DNA of 64,000 nucleotides from Prosapia bicincta (taxonomy: Eukaryota; Arthropoda; Insecta; Hemiptera; Cercopidae): positions 32,415,002 through 32,479,001 of the forward strand of contig JBAIZL010000007.1 of NCBI GenBank assembly GCA_036971475.1, in the 5' to 3' direction. The position numbers and the translations under genes were made by a program. Shown piece by piece: positions 37,341-52,657 of the stretch (within the stretch, counting starts at the first letter, position 1; each line of letters begins with the position of its first letter). Below the pieces are notes generated by a model. It worked only from the letters and a program-made list of their open reading frames with translations, did not search any database and was not told the origin of the DNA.

Positions 37341-40300
37341 TGTAGAAATCGCAAAATCCATGAACTATAATTCATGCATTTTTTTTAGAGCAAATATATG
37401 ACAATTGCGATAGCTCCTATAGTACTTATTATAGATCAATTCTAAGTGCACAATGCGAATCTATGGTCGATTCTGCGTTTATTATGCCTTTTAAATGAGA
37501 AATCCATTTTTTGTAGAAATCGCAAAATCCTAGAATTATAATTCATGCATTTTTTTTAGAGCAAATATATGACAATTTCGATAGCTCCTATAATACTTAT
37601 TATAGATCAATTCTAAGTGCACAATGCGAATCTATGGTCGATTCTGCGTTTATTATGCCTTTTAAATGAGAAATCCATTTTTTGTAGAAATCGCAAAATC
37701 CATGAACTATAGTTCATGCATTTTTTTTAGAGCAAATATATGACAATTGCGATAGCTCCTATAATGCTTATTATAGATCAATTCTAAGTGCACAATGCGA
37801 ATCTATGGTCGATTCTGCGTTTATCATGCCTTTTAAATGAGAAATCCATTTTTTGTAGAAATCACAAAATCCATGAACTATAATTCATGCATTTCTTTTA
37901 GAGCAAATATATGACAATTGCGATAGCTCCTATAATACTTATTATAGATCACTTCTAAGTGCACAATGCGAATCTATGGTCGATTCTGCGTTTATTATGC
38001 CTTTTAAATGAGAAATCCATTTTTTGTAGAAATCGCAAAATCCATGAACTATAATTCATGCATTTTTTTTAGAGCAAATATATGACAATTGCGATAGCTC
38101 CTATAATACTTATTATAGATCAATTCTAAGTGCACAATGCGAATCTATGGTCGATTCTGCGTTTATTATGCCTTTTAAATGAGAAATACATTTTTTGTAG
38201 AAATCGCAGAATCCATGAACTATAATTCATGCATTTTTTTTAGAGCAAATATATGACAATTGCGATAGCTCCTATAATACTTATTATAGAACAACTCTAA
38301 GTGCACAATGCGAATCTATGGTCGATTCTGCGTTTATTATGCCTTTTAAATGAGAAATCCATTTTTGGTAGAAATCGCAAAATCCATGAACTATAATTCA
38401 TGCATTTTTTTTTAGAGCAAATATATGACAATTGCGATAGCTCCTATAATAGTTATTATAGATCAATTCTAAGTGCACAATGCGAATCTATGGTCGATTC
38501 TGCGTTTATTATGCCTTTTAAATGAGAAATACATTTTTTGTAGAAATCACAAAATCCATGAACTATAATTTATGCATTTTTTTTAGAGCAAATATATGAC
38601 AATTGCGATAGCTCCTATAATACTTAATATAGATCAATTCTAAGTGCACAATGCGAATCTATGATCGATTCTGCGTTTATTATGCCTTTTAAATGAGAAA
38701 TCCATTTTTTGTAGAAATCGCAAAATCCATGAACTATAATTCATGCATTTTTTTAGAGCAAATATATGACAATTGCGATAGCTCCTATAATACTTATTAT
38801 AGATCAATTCTAAGTGCACAATGCGAATCTATGGTCGATTCTGCGTTTATTATGCCTTTTAAATGATAAATCCATTTTTTGTAGAAAACGCAAAATCAAT
38901 GAACTATATATAATTCATGCATTTTTTTCAGAGCAAATATATGACAATTGCGATAGCTCCTATAATACTTAATATAGATCAATTCTAAGTGCACAATGCG
39001 AATCTATGGTCGATTCTGCGTTTATTATGCCTTTTAAATGAGAAATCCATTTTTTGTAGAAATCGCAAAATCCATAAACTATAATTCATGCATTTGTTTT
39101 AGAGCAAATATATGACAATTGCGATAGCTCCTATAATACATATTATAGATCAATTCTAAGTGCAATATGCGAATCTATGGTCGATTCTGCGTTTATTATG
39201 CCTTTTAATTGAGAAATCCATTTTTTGTAGAAATCGCAAAATCCATGAACTCTAATTCATGCATTTTTTTTAGAGCAAATATATGACAATTGCGATAGCT
39301 CCTATAATACTTATTATAGATCAATTCTAAGTTCACAATGCGAATCTATGTTCGATTCTGCGTTTATTATGCCTTTTAAATGAGAAATCCATTTTTTGAA
39401 GAAATCGCAAAATCCATGAAATATAATTCATGCATTTTTTTTAGAGCAAATATATGACAATTGCGATAGCTCCTGTAATAGTTATTACAGATCAATTCTA
39501 AGTGCACAATGCGAATCTATGGTCGATTCTGCGTTTATTATGCCTTTTAAATGAGAAATCCATTTTTTGTAGAAATCGCAAAATCCATGAACTATAATTC
39601 ATGCATTTTTTTTAGAGCAAATATATGACAATTGCGATAGCTCCTATAATACTTATTATAGATCAATTCTAAGTTCACAATGCGAATCTATGTTCGATTC
39701 TGCGTTTATTATGCCTTTTAAATGAGAAATCCATTTTTTGAAGAAATCGCAAAATCCATGAAATATAATTCATGCATTTTTTTTAGAGCAAATATTTGAC
39801 AATTGCGATAGCTCCTATAATACTTATTATAGATCACTTCTAAGTGCACAATGCGAATCTATGGTCGATTCTGCGTTTATTATGCCTTTTAAATGAGAAA
39901 TCCATTTTTTGTAGAAATCACAAAATCCATGAACTATAATTCATGCATTTTTTTTTAGAGCAAATATATGACAATTGCGATAGCTCCTATAATACTTATT
40001 ATAGATCAATTCTAAGTGCACAATGCGAATCTATGGTCGATTCTGCGTTTATTATGCCTTTTAAATGAGAAGTCCATTTTTTGTAGAAATCGCAAAATCC
40101 ATGAACTATAATTCCTCTATTTTTTTTAGAGCAAATATATGACAATTGCGATAGCTCCTATAATACTTATTATAGATCAATTCTAAGTGCACAATGCGAA
40201 TCTATGGTCGATTCTGCGTTTATTATGCCTTTTAAATGAGAAATACATTTTTTGTAGAAATCGCAAAATCCATGAACTATAATTCATGCATTTTTTTTAG

Positions 40301-42373
40301 AGCAAATATATGACAATTGCGATAGCTCCTATAATACTTATTATAGATCAATTCTAAGTGCACAATGCGAATCTAAGGTCGATTCTGCGTTTATTATTAC
40401 TTTTAAATGAGAAATCCATTTTTTGTAGAAATCGCAATATCCATGAACTATAATTCATGCATTTTTTTTAGATCAAATATATGACAATTGTGATAGATCC
40501 TATAATACTTATTATAGATCAATTCTAAGTGCACAATGCGAATCTATGGTCGATTCTGCGTTTATTATGCCTTTTAAAAGATAAATCCATTTTTTGTAGA
40601 AATCGCAAAATCCATGAACTATAATTCATGCATTTTTTTAAGAGCAAATATATGACAATTGCGATAGCTCCTATAATACCTATTATAGATCAATTCTAAG
40701 TGCACAATGCGAATCTATGGTCGATTCTGCGTTTATTATGCCTTTTAAATGAGAAATCCATTTTTTGTAGAAATCGCAAAATCCATGAACTATAATTCAT
40801 GCATTTTTTTTAGAGCAAATATATGACAATTGCGATAGCTCCTATAATACATATTATAGATCAATTCTAAGTGCACAATGCGAATCTATGGTCGATTCTG
40901 CGTTTATTATGCCTTTTAAATGAGAAATCCATTTTTTGTAGAAATCGCAAAATCCATGAACTATAATTCATGCATTTTTTTTAGAGCAAATATATGACAA
41001 TTGCGATAGCTCCTATAATACTTATTATAGATCAATTCTAAGTGCACAATGCGAATCTATGGTCGATTCTGCGTTTATTATGCCTTTTAAATGAGAAATC
41101 CATTTTTTGTAGAAATCGCAAAATCCATGAACTATAATTCATGCATTTTTTTTAGAGCAAATATATGACAATTGCGATAGCTCCTATAATACATATTATA
41201 GATCAATTCTAAGTGCACAATGCGAATCTATGGTCGATTCTGCGTTTATTATGCCTTTTAAATGAGAAATCCATTTTTTGTAGAAATCGCAAAATCCATG
41301 AACTATAATTCATGCATTTTTTTTAGAGCAAATATATGACAATTGCGATAGCTCCTATAATACATATTATAGATCAATTCTAAGTGCACAATGCGAATCT
41401 ATGGTCGATTCTGCGTTTATTATGCCTTTTAAATGAGAAATCCATTTTTTGTAGAAATCGCAAAATCCATGAACTATAATTCATGCATTTTTTTTAGAGC
41501 AAATATATGACAATTGCGATAGCTCCTATAATACTTATTATAGATCAACTCTAAGTGCACAATGCGAATCTATGGTCGATTCTGCGTTTATTATGCCTTT
41601 TAAATGAGAAATCCATTTTTTGTAGAAATCGCAAAATCCATGAACTATAATTCATGCATTTTTTTTTAGAGCAAATATATGACAATTGCGATAGCTCCTA
41701 TAATAGTTATTATAGATCAATTCTAAGTGCACAATGCGAATCTATGATCGATTCTGCGTTTATTATGCATTTTAAATGAGAAATCCATTTTTTGTAGAAA
41801 TCGCAAATTCCATGAACTATAATTCATGCATTTTTTTTAGAGCAAATATATGACAATTGCGATAGCTCCTATAATACTTATTATAGATCAATTCTAAGTG
41901 CACAATGCGAATCTATGATCGATTCTGCGTTTATTATGCCTTTTAAATGAGAAATCCATTTTTTGTAGAAATCGCAAAATCCATGAACTATAATTCATGC
42001 ATTTTTTTTAGAGCAAATATATGACAATTGCGATAGCTCCTATAATACTTATTATAGATCAATTCTAAGTGCACAATGCGAATCTATGGTCGATTCTGCG
42101 TTTATTATGCCTTTTAAATGATAAATCCATTTTTTGTAGAAAACGCAAAATCCATGAACTATAATTCATGCATTTTTTTCAGAGCAAATATATGACAATT
42201 GCGATAGCTCCTATAATACTTATTATAGATCAATTCTAAGTGCACAATGCGAATCTATGGTCGATTCTGCGTTTATTATGCCTTTTAAATGAGAAATCCA
42301 TTTTTTGTAGAAATCGCAAAATCCATGAACTATAATTCATGCATTTCTTTTAGAGCAAATATATGACAATTGC
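37341..42373 (+). repeat. Mixed satellite stretch without one dominant higher-order period
   Basis: About 29 units drawn from several variant types. Unusual units carry CCTAGAATTATAATT (near 37529), CTCTAATTC (near 39250) and AAGTGCAATATGCG (near 39160). From 39351 to 40260 the series TGTTCG/GAAATAT, GATCACTTCT, 9-T tract, AGTCC resembles 441-1067. The unit near 40430-40600 resembles 4087-4260. From about 40640 to 42373 the order resembles 22.2-23.6 kb (ATGATCG, GCATTTTAAA, GCAAATTCC, TTTTTTCAGAGC). Confidence 0.75.
39331..40014 (+). repeat. Local dimer duplication (342-bp period)
   Basis: AAGTTCACAATG with ATGTTCG, TTTTTTGAAGAAATC and GAAATATAATTC occurs at 39329 and again exactly 342 bp (two units) later. 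Between them is a unit with CCTGTAATAGTTATTACAG. The GTGCAC-to-GTTCAC change is found only here, so this dimer duplication is local and recent. Confidence 0.75.
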
Positions 42374-45118
42374 GCTAGCTCCTATAATAGTTATTATAGA
42401 TCAATTCTAAGTGCACAATGCGAATCTATAGTCGATTCTGCGTTTATTATGCCTTTTAAATGAGAAATCCATTTTTTGTAGAAATTGCAAAATCCATGAA
42501 CTATAATTCATGCATTTTTTTTAGAGCAAATATATGACAATTGCGATAGTTCCTATAAAACTTATTATAGATCAATTCTAAGTGCACAATGCGAATCTAT
42601 GGTCGATTCTGCGTTTATTATGCCTTTTAAATGAGAAATCCATTTTTTGTAGAAATCACAAAATCCATGAACTATAATTCATGCATTTTTTTTAGAGCAA
42701 ATATATGACAATTGCGATAGCTCCTATAATACTTAATATAGATCAATTCTAAGTGCACAATGCGAATCTATGATCGATTCTGCGTTTATTATGCCTTTTA
42801 AATGAGAAATCCATTTTTTGTAGAAATCGCAAAATCCATGAACTATAATTCATGCATTTTTTTAGAGCAAATATATGACAATTGCGATAGCTCCTATAAT
42901 ACTTATTATAGATAAATTCTAAGTGCACAATGCGAATCTATGGTCGATTCTGCGTTTATTATGCCTTTTAAATGATAAATCCATTTTTTGTAGAAAACGC
43001 AAAATCAATGAACTATAATTCATGCATTTTTATCAGAGCAAATATATGACAATTGCGATAGCTCCTATAATACTTATTATAGATCAATTCTAAGTGCACA
43101 ATGCGAATCTATGGTCGATTCTGCGTTTATTATGCCTTTTAAATGAGAAATCCATTTTTTGTAGAAATCGCAAAATCCATGAACTATAATTCATGCATTT
43201 CTTTTAGAGCAAATATATGACAATTGCGATAGCTCCTATAATACTTATTATAGATCACTTCTAAGTGCACAATGCGAATCTATGGTCGATTCTGCGTTTA
43301 TTATGCCTTTTAAATGAGAAATCCATTTTTTGTAGAAATCGCAAAATCCATGAACTATAATTCATGCATTTTTATTAGAGCAAATATATGACAATTGCGA
43401 TAGCTCCTATAATACATATTATAGATCAATTCTAAGTGCACAATGCGAATCTATGGTCGATTCTGCGTTTATTATGCCTTTTAAATGAGAAATCCATTTT
43501 TTGTAGAAATCGCAAAATCCATGAACTATAATTCATGCATTTTTTTTAGAGCAAATATATGACAATTGCGATAGCTCCTATAATACTTATTATAGATCAA
43601 TTCTAAGTGCACAATGCGAATCTATGGTCGATTCTGCGTTTATTATGCCTTTTAAATGAGAAATCCATTTTTTGTAGAAATCACAAAATCCATGAAATAT
43701 AATTCATGCATTTTTTTAGAGCAAATATATGACAATTGCGATAGCTCCTATAATACTTATTATAGATCAATTCTAAGTGCACAATGCGAATCTATGGTCG
43801 ATTCTGCGTTTATTATGCCTTTTAAATGAGAAATCCATTTTTTGTAGAAATCACAAAATCCATGAACTATAATTCATGCATTTTTTTTAGAGCAAATATA
43901 TGACAATTGCGATAGCTCCTATAATACTTAATATAGATCAATTCTAAGTGCACAATGCGAATCTATGATCGATTCTGCGTTTATTATGCCTTTTAAATGA
44001 GAAATCCATTTTTTGTAGAAATCGCAAAATCCATGAACTATAATTCATGCATTTTTTTAGAGCAAATATATGACAATTGCGATAGCTCCTATAATACTTA
44101 TTATAGATCAATTCTAAGTGCACAATGCGAATCTATGGTCGATTCTGCGTTTATTATGCCTTTTAAATGATAAATCCATTTTTTGTAGAAAACGCAAAAT
44201 CAATGAACTATATATAATTCATGCATTTTTTTCAGAGCAAATATATGACAATTGCGATAGCTCCTATAATACTTAATATAGATCAATTCTAAGTGCACAA
44301 TGCGAATCTATGATCGATTCTGCGTTTATTATGCCTTTTAAATGAGAAATCCATTTTTTGTAGAAATCGCAAAATCCATGAACTATAATTCATGCATTTT
44401 TTTTAGAGCAAATATATGACAATTGCGATAGCTCCTATAATACTTATTATAGATCAATTCTAAGTGCACAATGCGAATCTATGGTCGATTCTGCGTTTAT
44501 TATGCCTTTTAAATGATAAATCCATTTTTTGTAGAAAACGCAAAATCAATGAACTATATATAATTCATGCATTTTTTTCAGAGCAAATATATGACAATTG
44601 CGATAGCTCCTATAATACTTAATATAGATCAATTCTAAGTGCACAATGCGAATCTATGGTCGATTCTGCGTTTATTATGCCTTTTAAATGAGAAATCCAT
44701 TTTTTGTAGAAATCGCAAAATCCATGAACTATAATTCATGCATTTTTTTTAGAGCAAATATATGACAATTGCGATAGCTCCTATATTACTTATTATAGAT
44801 CAATTCTAAGTGCACAATGCGAATCTATGGTCGATTCTGCGTTTATTATGCCTTTTAAATGATAAATCCATTTTTTGTAGAAAACGCAAAATCAATGAAC
44901 TATATATAATTCATGCATTTTTTTCAGAGCAAGTATATGACAATTGCGATAGCTCCTATAATACTTATTATAGATCAATTCTAAGTGCACAATGCGAATC
45001 TATGGTCGATTCTGCGTTTATTATGCCTTTTAAATGAGAAATCCATTTTTTGTAGAAATCGCAAAATCCATGAACTATAATTCATGCATTTCTTTTAGAG
45101 CAAATATATGACAATTGC
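42374..45118 (+). repeat. Higher-order repeat P (16 units, 2745 bp)
   Basis: Phase is taken from the GCTAGCTCC marker. It holds TATAGTCG with AAATTGCAAAA, TAAAACTT (42556, with a private TAGTTCC), ACTTAATATAG, GATAAATTC, TTTTTATCAG, GATCACTTCT and TACATATT. It then has several copies of the TATATATAATTC-expanded unit, each followed by ACTTAATATAG. It shares its opening with Q, R and S. Confidence 0.8.
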
Positions 45119-46314
45119 GCTAGCTCCTATAATAGTTATTATAGATCAATTCTAAGTGCACAATGCGAATCTATAGTCGATTCTGCGTTTATTATGCCTT
45201 TTAAATGAGAAATCCATTTTTTGTAGAAATTGCAAAATCCATGAACTATAATTCATGCATTTTTTTTAGAGCAAATATATGACAATTGCGATAGCTCCTA
45301 TAAAACTTATTATAGATCAATTCTAAGTGCACAATGCGAATCTATGGTCGATTCTGCGTTTATTATGCCTTTTAAATGAGAAATCCATTTTTTGTAGAAA
45401 TCACAAAATCCATGAACTATAATTCATGCATTTTTTTTAGAGCAAATATATGACAATTGCGATAGCTCCTATAATACTTAATATAGATCAATTCTAAGTG
45501 CACAATGCGAATCTATGATCGATTCTGCGTTTATTATGCCTTTTAAATGAGAAATCCATTTTTTGTAGAAATCGCAAAATCCATGAACTATAATTCATGC
45601 ATTTTTTTAGAGCAAATATATGACAATTGCGATAGCTCCTATAATACTTATTATAGATAAATTCTAAGTGCACAATGCGAATCTATGGTCGATCCTGCGT
45701 TTATTATGCCTTTTAAATGATAAATCCATTTTTTGTAGAAAACGCAAAATCAATGAACTATAATTCATGCATTTTTATCAGAGCAAATATATGACAATTG
45801 CGATAGCTCCTATAATACTTATTATAGATCAATTCTAAGTGCACAATGCGAATCTATGGTCGATTCTGCGTTTATTATGCCTTTTAAATGAGAAATCCAT
45901 TTTTTGTAGAAATCGCAAAATCCATGAACTATAATTCATGCATTTCTTTTAGAGCAAATATATGACAATTGCGATAGCTCCTATAATACTTATTATAGAT
46001 CACTTCTAAGTGCACAATGCGAATCTATGGTCGATTCTGCGTTTATTATGCCTTTTAAATGAGAAATCCATTTTTTGTAGAAATCGCAAAATCCATGAAC
46101 TATAATTCATGCATTTTTTTTAGAGCAAATATATGACAATTGCGATAGCTCCTATAATACATATTATAGATCAATTCTAAGTGCACAATGCGAATCTATG
46201 GTCGATTCTGCGTTTATTATGCCTTTTAAATGAGAAATCCATTTTTTGTAGAAATCGCAAAATCCATGAACTATAATTCATGCATTTCTTTTAGAGCAAA
46301 TATATGACAATTGC
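45119..46314 (+). repeat. Higher-order repeat Q (7 units, 1196 bp)
   Basis: It carries only the first seven units of the P/R/S series, from GCTAGCTCC through TAAAACTT, ACTTAATATAG, GATAAATTC, TTTTTATCAG and GATCACTTCT to TACATATT, then restarts. It reads as a shortened version made by unequal exchange. GTCGATCCTGCG near 45690 is private. Confidence 0.85.
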
Positions 46315-49300
46315 GCTAGCTCCTATAATAGTTATTATAGATCAATTCTAAGTGCACAATGCGAATCTATAGTCGATTCTGCGTTTATTATGCCTTTTAA
46401 ATGAGAAATCCATTTTTTGTAGAAATTGCAAAATCCATGAACTATAATTCATGCATTTTTTTTAGAGCAAATATATGACAATTGCGATAGCTCCTATAAA
46501 ACTTATTATAGATCAATTCTAAGTGCACAATGCGAATCTATGGTCGATTCTGCGTTTATTATGCCTTTTAAATGAGAAATCCATTTTTTGTAGAAATCAC
46601 AAAATCCATGAACTATAATTCATGCATTTTTTTTAGAGCAAATATATGACAATTGCGATAGCTCCTATAATACTTAATATAGATCAATTCTAAGTGCACA
46701 ATGCGAATCTATGATCGATTCTGCGTTTATTATGCCTTTTAAATGAGAAATCCATTTTTTGTAGAAATCGCAAAATCCATGAACTATAATTCATGCATTT
46801 TTTTAGAGCAAATATATGACAATTGCGATAGCTCCTATAATACTTATTATAGATAAATTCTAAGTGCACAATGCGAATCTATGGTCGATTCTGCGTTTAT
46901 TATGCCTTTTAAATGATAAATCCATTTTTTGTAGAAAACGCAAAATCAATGAACTATAATTCATGCATTTTTATCAGAGCAAATATATGACAATTGCGAT
47001 AGCTCCTATAATACTTATTATAGATCAATTCTAAGTGCACAATGCGAATCTATGGTCGATTCTGCGTTTATTATGCCTTTTAAATGAGAAATCCATTTTT
47101 TGTAGAAATCGCAAAATCCATGAACTATAATTCATGCATTTCTTTTAGAGCAAATATATGACAATTGCGATAGCTCCTATAATACTTATTATAGATCACT
47201 TCTAAGTGCACAATGCGAATCTATGGTCGATTCTGCGTTTATTATGCCTTTTAAATGAGAAATCCATTTTTTGTAGAAATCGCAAAATCCATGAACTATA
47301 ATTCATGCATTTTTTTTAGAGCAAATATATGACAATTGCGATAGCTCCTATAATACATATTATAGATCAATTCTAAGTGTACAATGCGAATCTATGGTCG
47401 ATTCTGCGTTTATTATGCCTTTTAAATGAGAAATCCATTTTTTGTAGAAATCGCAAAATCCATGAACTATAATTCATGCATTTTTTTTAGAGCAAATATA
47501 TGACAATTGCGATAGCTCCTATAATACTTATTATAGAACAACTCTAAGTGCACAATGCGAATCTATGGTCGATTCTTCGTTTATTATGCCTTTTAAATGA
47601 GAAATCCATTTTTGGTAGAAATCGCAAAATCCATGAACTATAATTCATGCATTTTTTTTTAGAGCAAATATATGACAATTGCGATAGCTCCTATAATAGT
47701 TATTATAGATCAATTCTAAGTGCACAATGCGAATCTATGGTCGATTCTGCGTTTATTATGCCTTTTAAATGAGAAATCCATTTTTTGTAGAAATCGCAAA
47801 ATCCATGAACTATAATTCATGCATTTTTTTTAGAGCAAATATATGACAATTGCGATAGCTCCTATAATACTTATTATAGATCAATTCTAAGTGCACAATG
47901 CGAATCTATGGTCGATTCTGCGTTTATTATGCCTTTTAAATGAGAAATCCATTTTTTGTAGAAATCACAAAATCCATGAAATATAATTCATGCATTTTTT
48001 TAGAGCAAATATATGACAATTGCGATAGCTCCTATAATACTTATTATAGATCAATTCTAAGTGCACAATGCGAATCTATGGTCGATTCTGCGTTTATTAT
48101 GCCTTTTAAATGAGAAATCCATTTTTTGTAGAAATCACAAAATCCATGAACTATAATTCATGCATTTTTTTTAGAGCAAATATATGACAATTGCGATAGC
48201 TCCTATAATACTTAATATAGATCAATTCTAAGTGCACAATGCGAATCTATGATCGATTCTGCGTTTATTATGCCTTTTAAATGAGAAATCCATTTTTTGT
48301 AGAAATCGCAAAATCCATGAACTATAATTCATGCATTTTTTTAGAGCAAATATATGACAATTGCGATAGCTCCTATAATACTTATTATAGATCAATTCTA
48401 AGTACACAATGCGAATCTATGGTCGATTCTGCGTTTATTATGCCTTTTAAATGATAAATCCATTTTTTGTAGAAAACGCAAAATCAATGAACTATATATA
48501 ATTCATGCATTTTTTTCAGAGCAAATATATGACAATTGCGATAGCTCCTATAATACTTAATATAGATCAATTCTAAGTGCACAATGCGAATCTATGATCG
48601 ATTCTGCGTTTATTATGCCTTTTAAATGAGAAATCCATTTTTTGTAGAAATCGCAAAATCCATGAACTATAATTCATGCATTTTTTTTAGAGCAAATATA
48701 TGACAATTGCGATAGCTCCTATAATACTTATTATAGATCAATTCTAAGTGCACAATGCGAATCTATGGTCGATTCTGCGTTTATTATGCCTTTTAAATGA
48801 TAAATCCATTTTTTGTAGAAAACGCAAAATCAATGAACTATATATAATTCATGCATTTTTTTCAGAGCAAATATATGACAATTGCGATAGCTCCTATAAT
48901 ACTTAATATAGATCAATTCTAAGTGCACAATGCGAATCTATGGTCGATTCTGCGTTTATTATGCCTTTTAAATGAGAAATCCATTTTTTGTAGAAATCGC
49001 AAAATCCATGAACTATAATTCATGCATTTTTTTTAGAGCAAATATATGACAATTGCGATAGCTCCTATATTACTTATTATAGATCAATTCTAAGTGCACA
49101 ATGCGAATCTATGGTCGATTCTGCGTTTATTATGCCTTTTAAATGAGAAATCCATTTTTTGTAGAAATCGCAAAATCAATGAACTATAATTCATGCATTT
49201 TTTTTAGAGCAAATATATGACAATTGCGATAGCTCCTATAATACTTATTATAGATCAATTCTAAGTGCACAATGCGAATCTATGGTCGATTCTGCGTTTA

Positions 49301-49740
49301 TTATGCCTTTTAAATGAGAAATCCATTTTTTGTAGAAATCGCAAAATCCATGAACTATAATTCATGCATTTCTTTTAGAGCAAATATATGACAATTGCGA
49401 TAGCTCCTATAATACTTATTATAGATCACTTCTAAGTGCACAATGCGAATCTATGGTCGATTCTGCGTTTATTATGCCTTTTAAATGAGAAATCCATTTT
49501 TTGTAGAAATCGCAAAATCCATGAACTATAATTCATGCATTTTTTTTAGAGCAAATATATGACAATTGCGATAGCTCCTATAATACATATTATAGATCAA
49601 TTCTAAGTGCACAATGCGAATCTATGGTCGATTCTGCGTTTATTATGCCTTTTAAATGAGAAATCCATTTTTTGTAGAAATCGCAAAATCCATGAACTAT
49701 AATTCATGCATTTCTTTTAGAGCAAATATATGACAATTGC
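46315..49740 (+). repeat. Higher-order repeat R (20 units, 3426 bp)
   Basis: Full-length member of the series. Three otherwise absent changes, AAGTGTACAATG (47375), ATTCTTCGTTT (47572) and AAGTACACAATG (48399), recur exactly 3426 bp later in S. That shows direct tandem duplication of the 20-mer. Near 49141-49190 this copy has a plain unit where S has the TATATATAATTC expansion. Confidence 0.9.
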
Positions 49741-52657
49741 GCTAGCTCCTATAATAGTTATTATAGATCAATTCTAAGTGCACAATGCGAATCTATAGTC
49801 GATTCTGCGTTTATTATGCCTTTTAAATGAGAAATCCATTTTTTGTAGAAATTGCAAAATCCATGAACTATAATTCATGCATTTTTTTTAGAGCAAATAT
49901 ATGACAATTGCGATAGCTCCTATAAAACTTATTATAGATCAATTCTAAGTGCACAATGCGAATCTATGGTCGATTCTGCGTTTATTATGCCTTTTAAATG
50001 AGAAATCCATTTTTTGTAGAAATCACAAAATCCATGAACTATAATTCATGCATTTTTTTTAGAGCAAATATATGACAATTGCGATAGCTCCTATAATACT
50101 TAATATAGATCAATTCTAAGTGCACAATGCGAATCTATGATCGATTCTGCGTTTATTATGCCTTTTAAATGAGAAATCCATTTTTTGTAGAAATCGAAAA
50201 ATCCATGAACTATAATTCATGCATTTTTTTAGAGCAAATATATGACAATTGCGATAGCTCCTATAATACTTATTATAGATAAATTCTAAGTGCACAATGC
50301 GAATCTATGGTCGATTCTGCGTTTATTATGCCTTTTAAATGATAAATCCATTTTTTGTAGAAAACGCAAAATCAATGAACTATAATTCATGCATTTTTAT
50401 CAGAGCAAATATATGACAATTGCGATAGCTCCTATAATACTTATTATAGATCAATTCTAAGTGCACAATGCGAATCTATGGTCGATTCTGCGTTTATTAT
50501 GCCTTTTAAATGAGAAATCCATTTTTTGTAGAAATCGCAAAATCCATGAACTATAATTCATGCATTTCTTTTAGAGCAAATATATGACAATTGCGATAGC
50601 TCCTATAATACTTATTATAGATCACTTCTAAGTGCACAATGCGAATCTATGGTCGATTCTGCGTTTATTATGCCTTTTAAATGAGAAATCCATTTTTTGT
50701 AGAAATCGCAAAATCCATGAACTATAATTCATGCATTTTTTTTAGAGCAAATATATGACAATTGCGATAGCTCCTATAATACATATTATAGATCAATTCT
50801 AAGTGTACAATGCGAATCTATGGTCGATTCTGCGTTTATTATGCCTTTTAAATGAGAAATCCATTTTTTGTAGAAATCGCAAAATCCATGAACTATAATT
50901 CATGCATTTTTTTTAGAGCAAATATATGACAATTGCGATAGCTCCTATAATACTTATTATAGAACAACTCTAAGTGCACAATGCGAATCTATGGTCGATT
51001 CTTCGTTTATTATGCCTTTTAAATGAGAAATCCATTTTTGGTAGAAATCGCAAAATCCATGAACTATAATTCATGCATTTTTTTTTAGAGCAAATATATG
51101 ACAATTGCGATAGCTCCTATAATAGTTATTATAGATCAATTCTAAGTGCACAATGCGAATCTATGGTCGATTCTGCGTTTATTATGCCTTTTAAATGAGA
51201 AATCCATTTTTTGTAGAAATCGCAAAATCCATGAACTATAATTCATGCATTTTTTTTAGAGCAAATATATGACAATTGCGATAGCTCCTATAATACTTAT
51301 TATAGATCAATTCTAAGTGCACAATGCGAATCTATGGTCGATTCTGCGTTTATTATGCCTTTTAAATGAGAAATCCATTTTTTGTAGAAATCACAAAATC
51401 CATGAAATATAATTCATGCATTTTTTTAGAGCAAATATATGACAATTGCGATAGCTCCTATAATACTTATTATAGATCAATTCTAAGTGCACAATGCGAA
51501 TCTATGGTCGATTCTGCGTTTATTATGCCTTTTAAATGAGAAATCCATTTTTTGTAGAAATCACAAAATCCATGAACTATAATTCATGCATTTTTTTTAG
51601 AGCAAATATATGACAATTGCGATAGCTCCTATAATACTTAATATAGATCAATTCTAAGTGCACAATGCGAATCTATGATCGATTCTGCGTTTATTATGCC
51701 TTTTAAATGAGAAATCCATTTTTTGTAGAAATCGCAAAATCCATGAACTATAATTCATGCATTTTTTTAGAGCAAATATATGACAATTGCGATAGCTCCT
51801 ATAATACTTATTATAGATCAATTCTAAGTACACAATGCGAATCTATGGTCGATTCTGCGTTTATTATGCCTTTTAAATGATAAATCCATTTTTTGTAGAA
51901 AACGCAAAATCAATGAACTATATATAATTCATGCATTTTTTTCAGAGCAAATATATGACAATTGCGATAGCTCCTATAATACTTAATATAGATCAATTCT
52001 AAGTGCACAATGCGAATCTATGATCGATTCTGCGTTTATTATGCCTTTTAAATGAGAAATCCATTTTTTGTAGAAATCGCAAAATCCATGAACTATAATT
52101 CATGCATTTTTTTTAGAGCAAATATATGACAATTGCGATAGCTCCTATAATACTTATTATAGATCAATTCTAAGTGCACAATGCGAATCTATGGTCGATT
52201 CTGCGTTTATTATGCCTTTTAAATGATAAATCCATTTTTTGTAGAAAACGCAAAATCAATGAACTATATATAATTCATGCATTTTTTTCAGAGCAAATAT
52301 ATGACAATTGCGATAGCTCCTATAATACTTAATATAGATCAATTCTAAGTGCACAATGCGAATCTATGGTCGATTCTGCGTTTATTATGCCTTTTAAATG
52401 AGAAATCCATTTTTTGTAGAAATCGCAAAATCCATGAACTATAATTCATGCATTTTTTTTAGAGCAAATATATGACAATTGCGATAGCTCCTATATTACT
52501 TATTATAGATCAATTCTAAGTGCACAATGCGAATCTATGGTCGATTCTGCGTTTATTATGCCTTTTAAATGATAAATCCATTTTTTGTAGAAAACGCAAA
52601 ATCAATGAACTATATATAATTCATGCATTTTTTTCAGAGCAAATATATGACAATTGC
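49741..52657 (+). repeat. Higher-order repeat S (17 units, 2917 bp)
   Basis: Copy of R with the same private changes (50801, 50998, 51825). It runs into the next copy three units short, without the GATCACTTCT/TACATATT/GCTAGC units that close R. The markers TAAAACTT (49923 and 52840) and the expanded unit (near 52612 and 55529) are both 2917 bp apart from their counterparts in T. Confidence 0.85.
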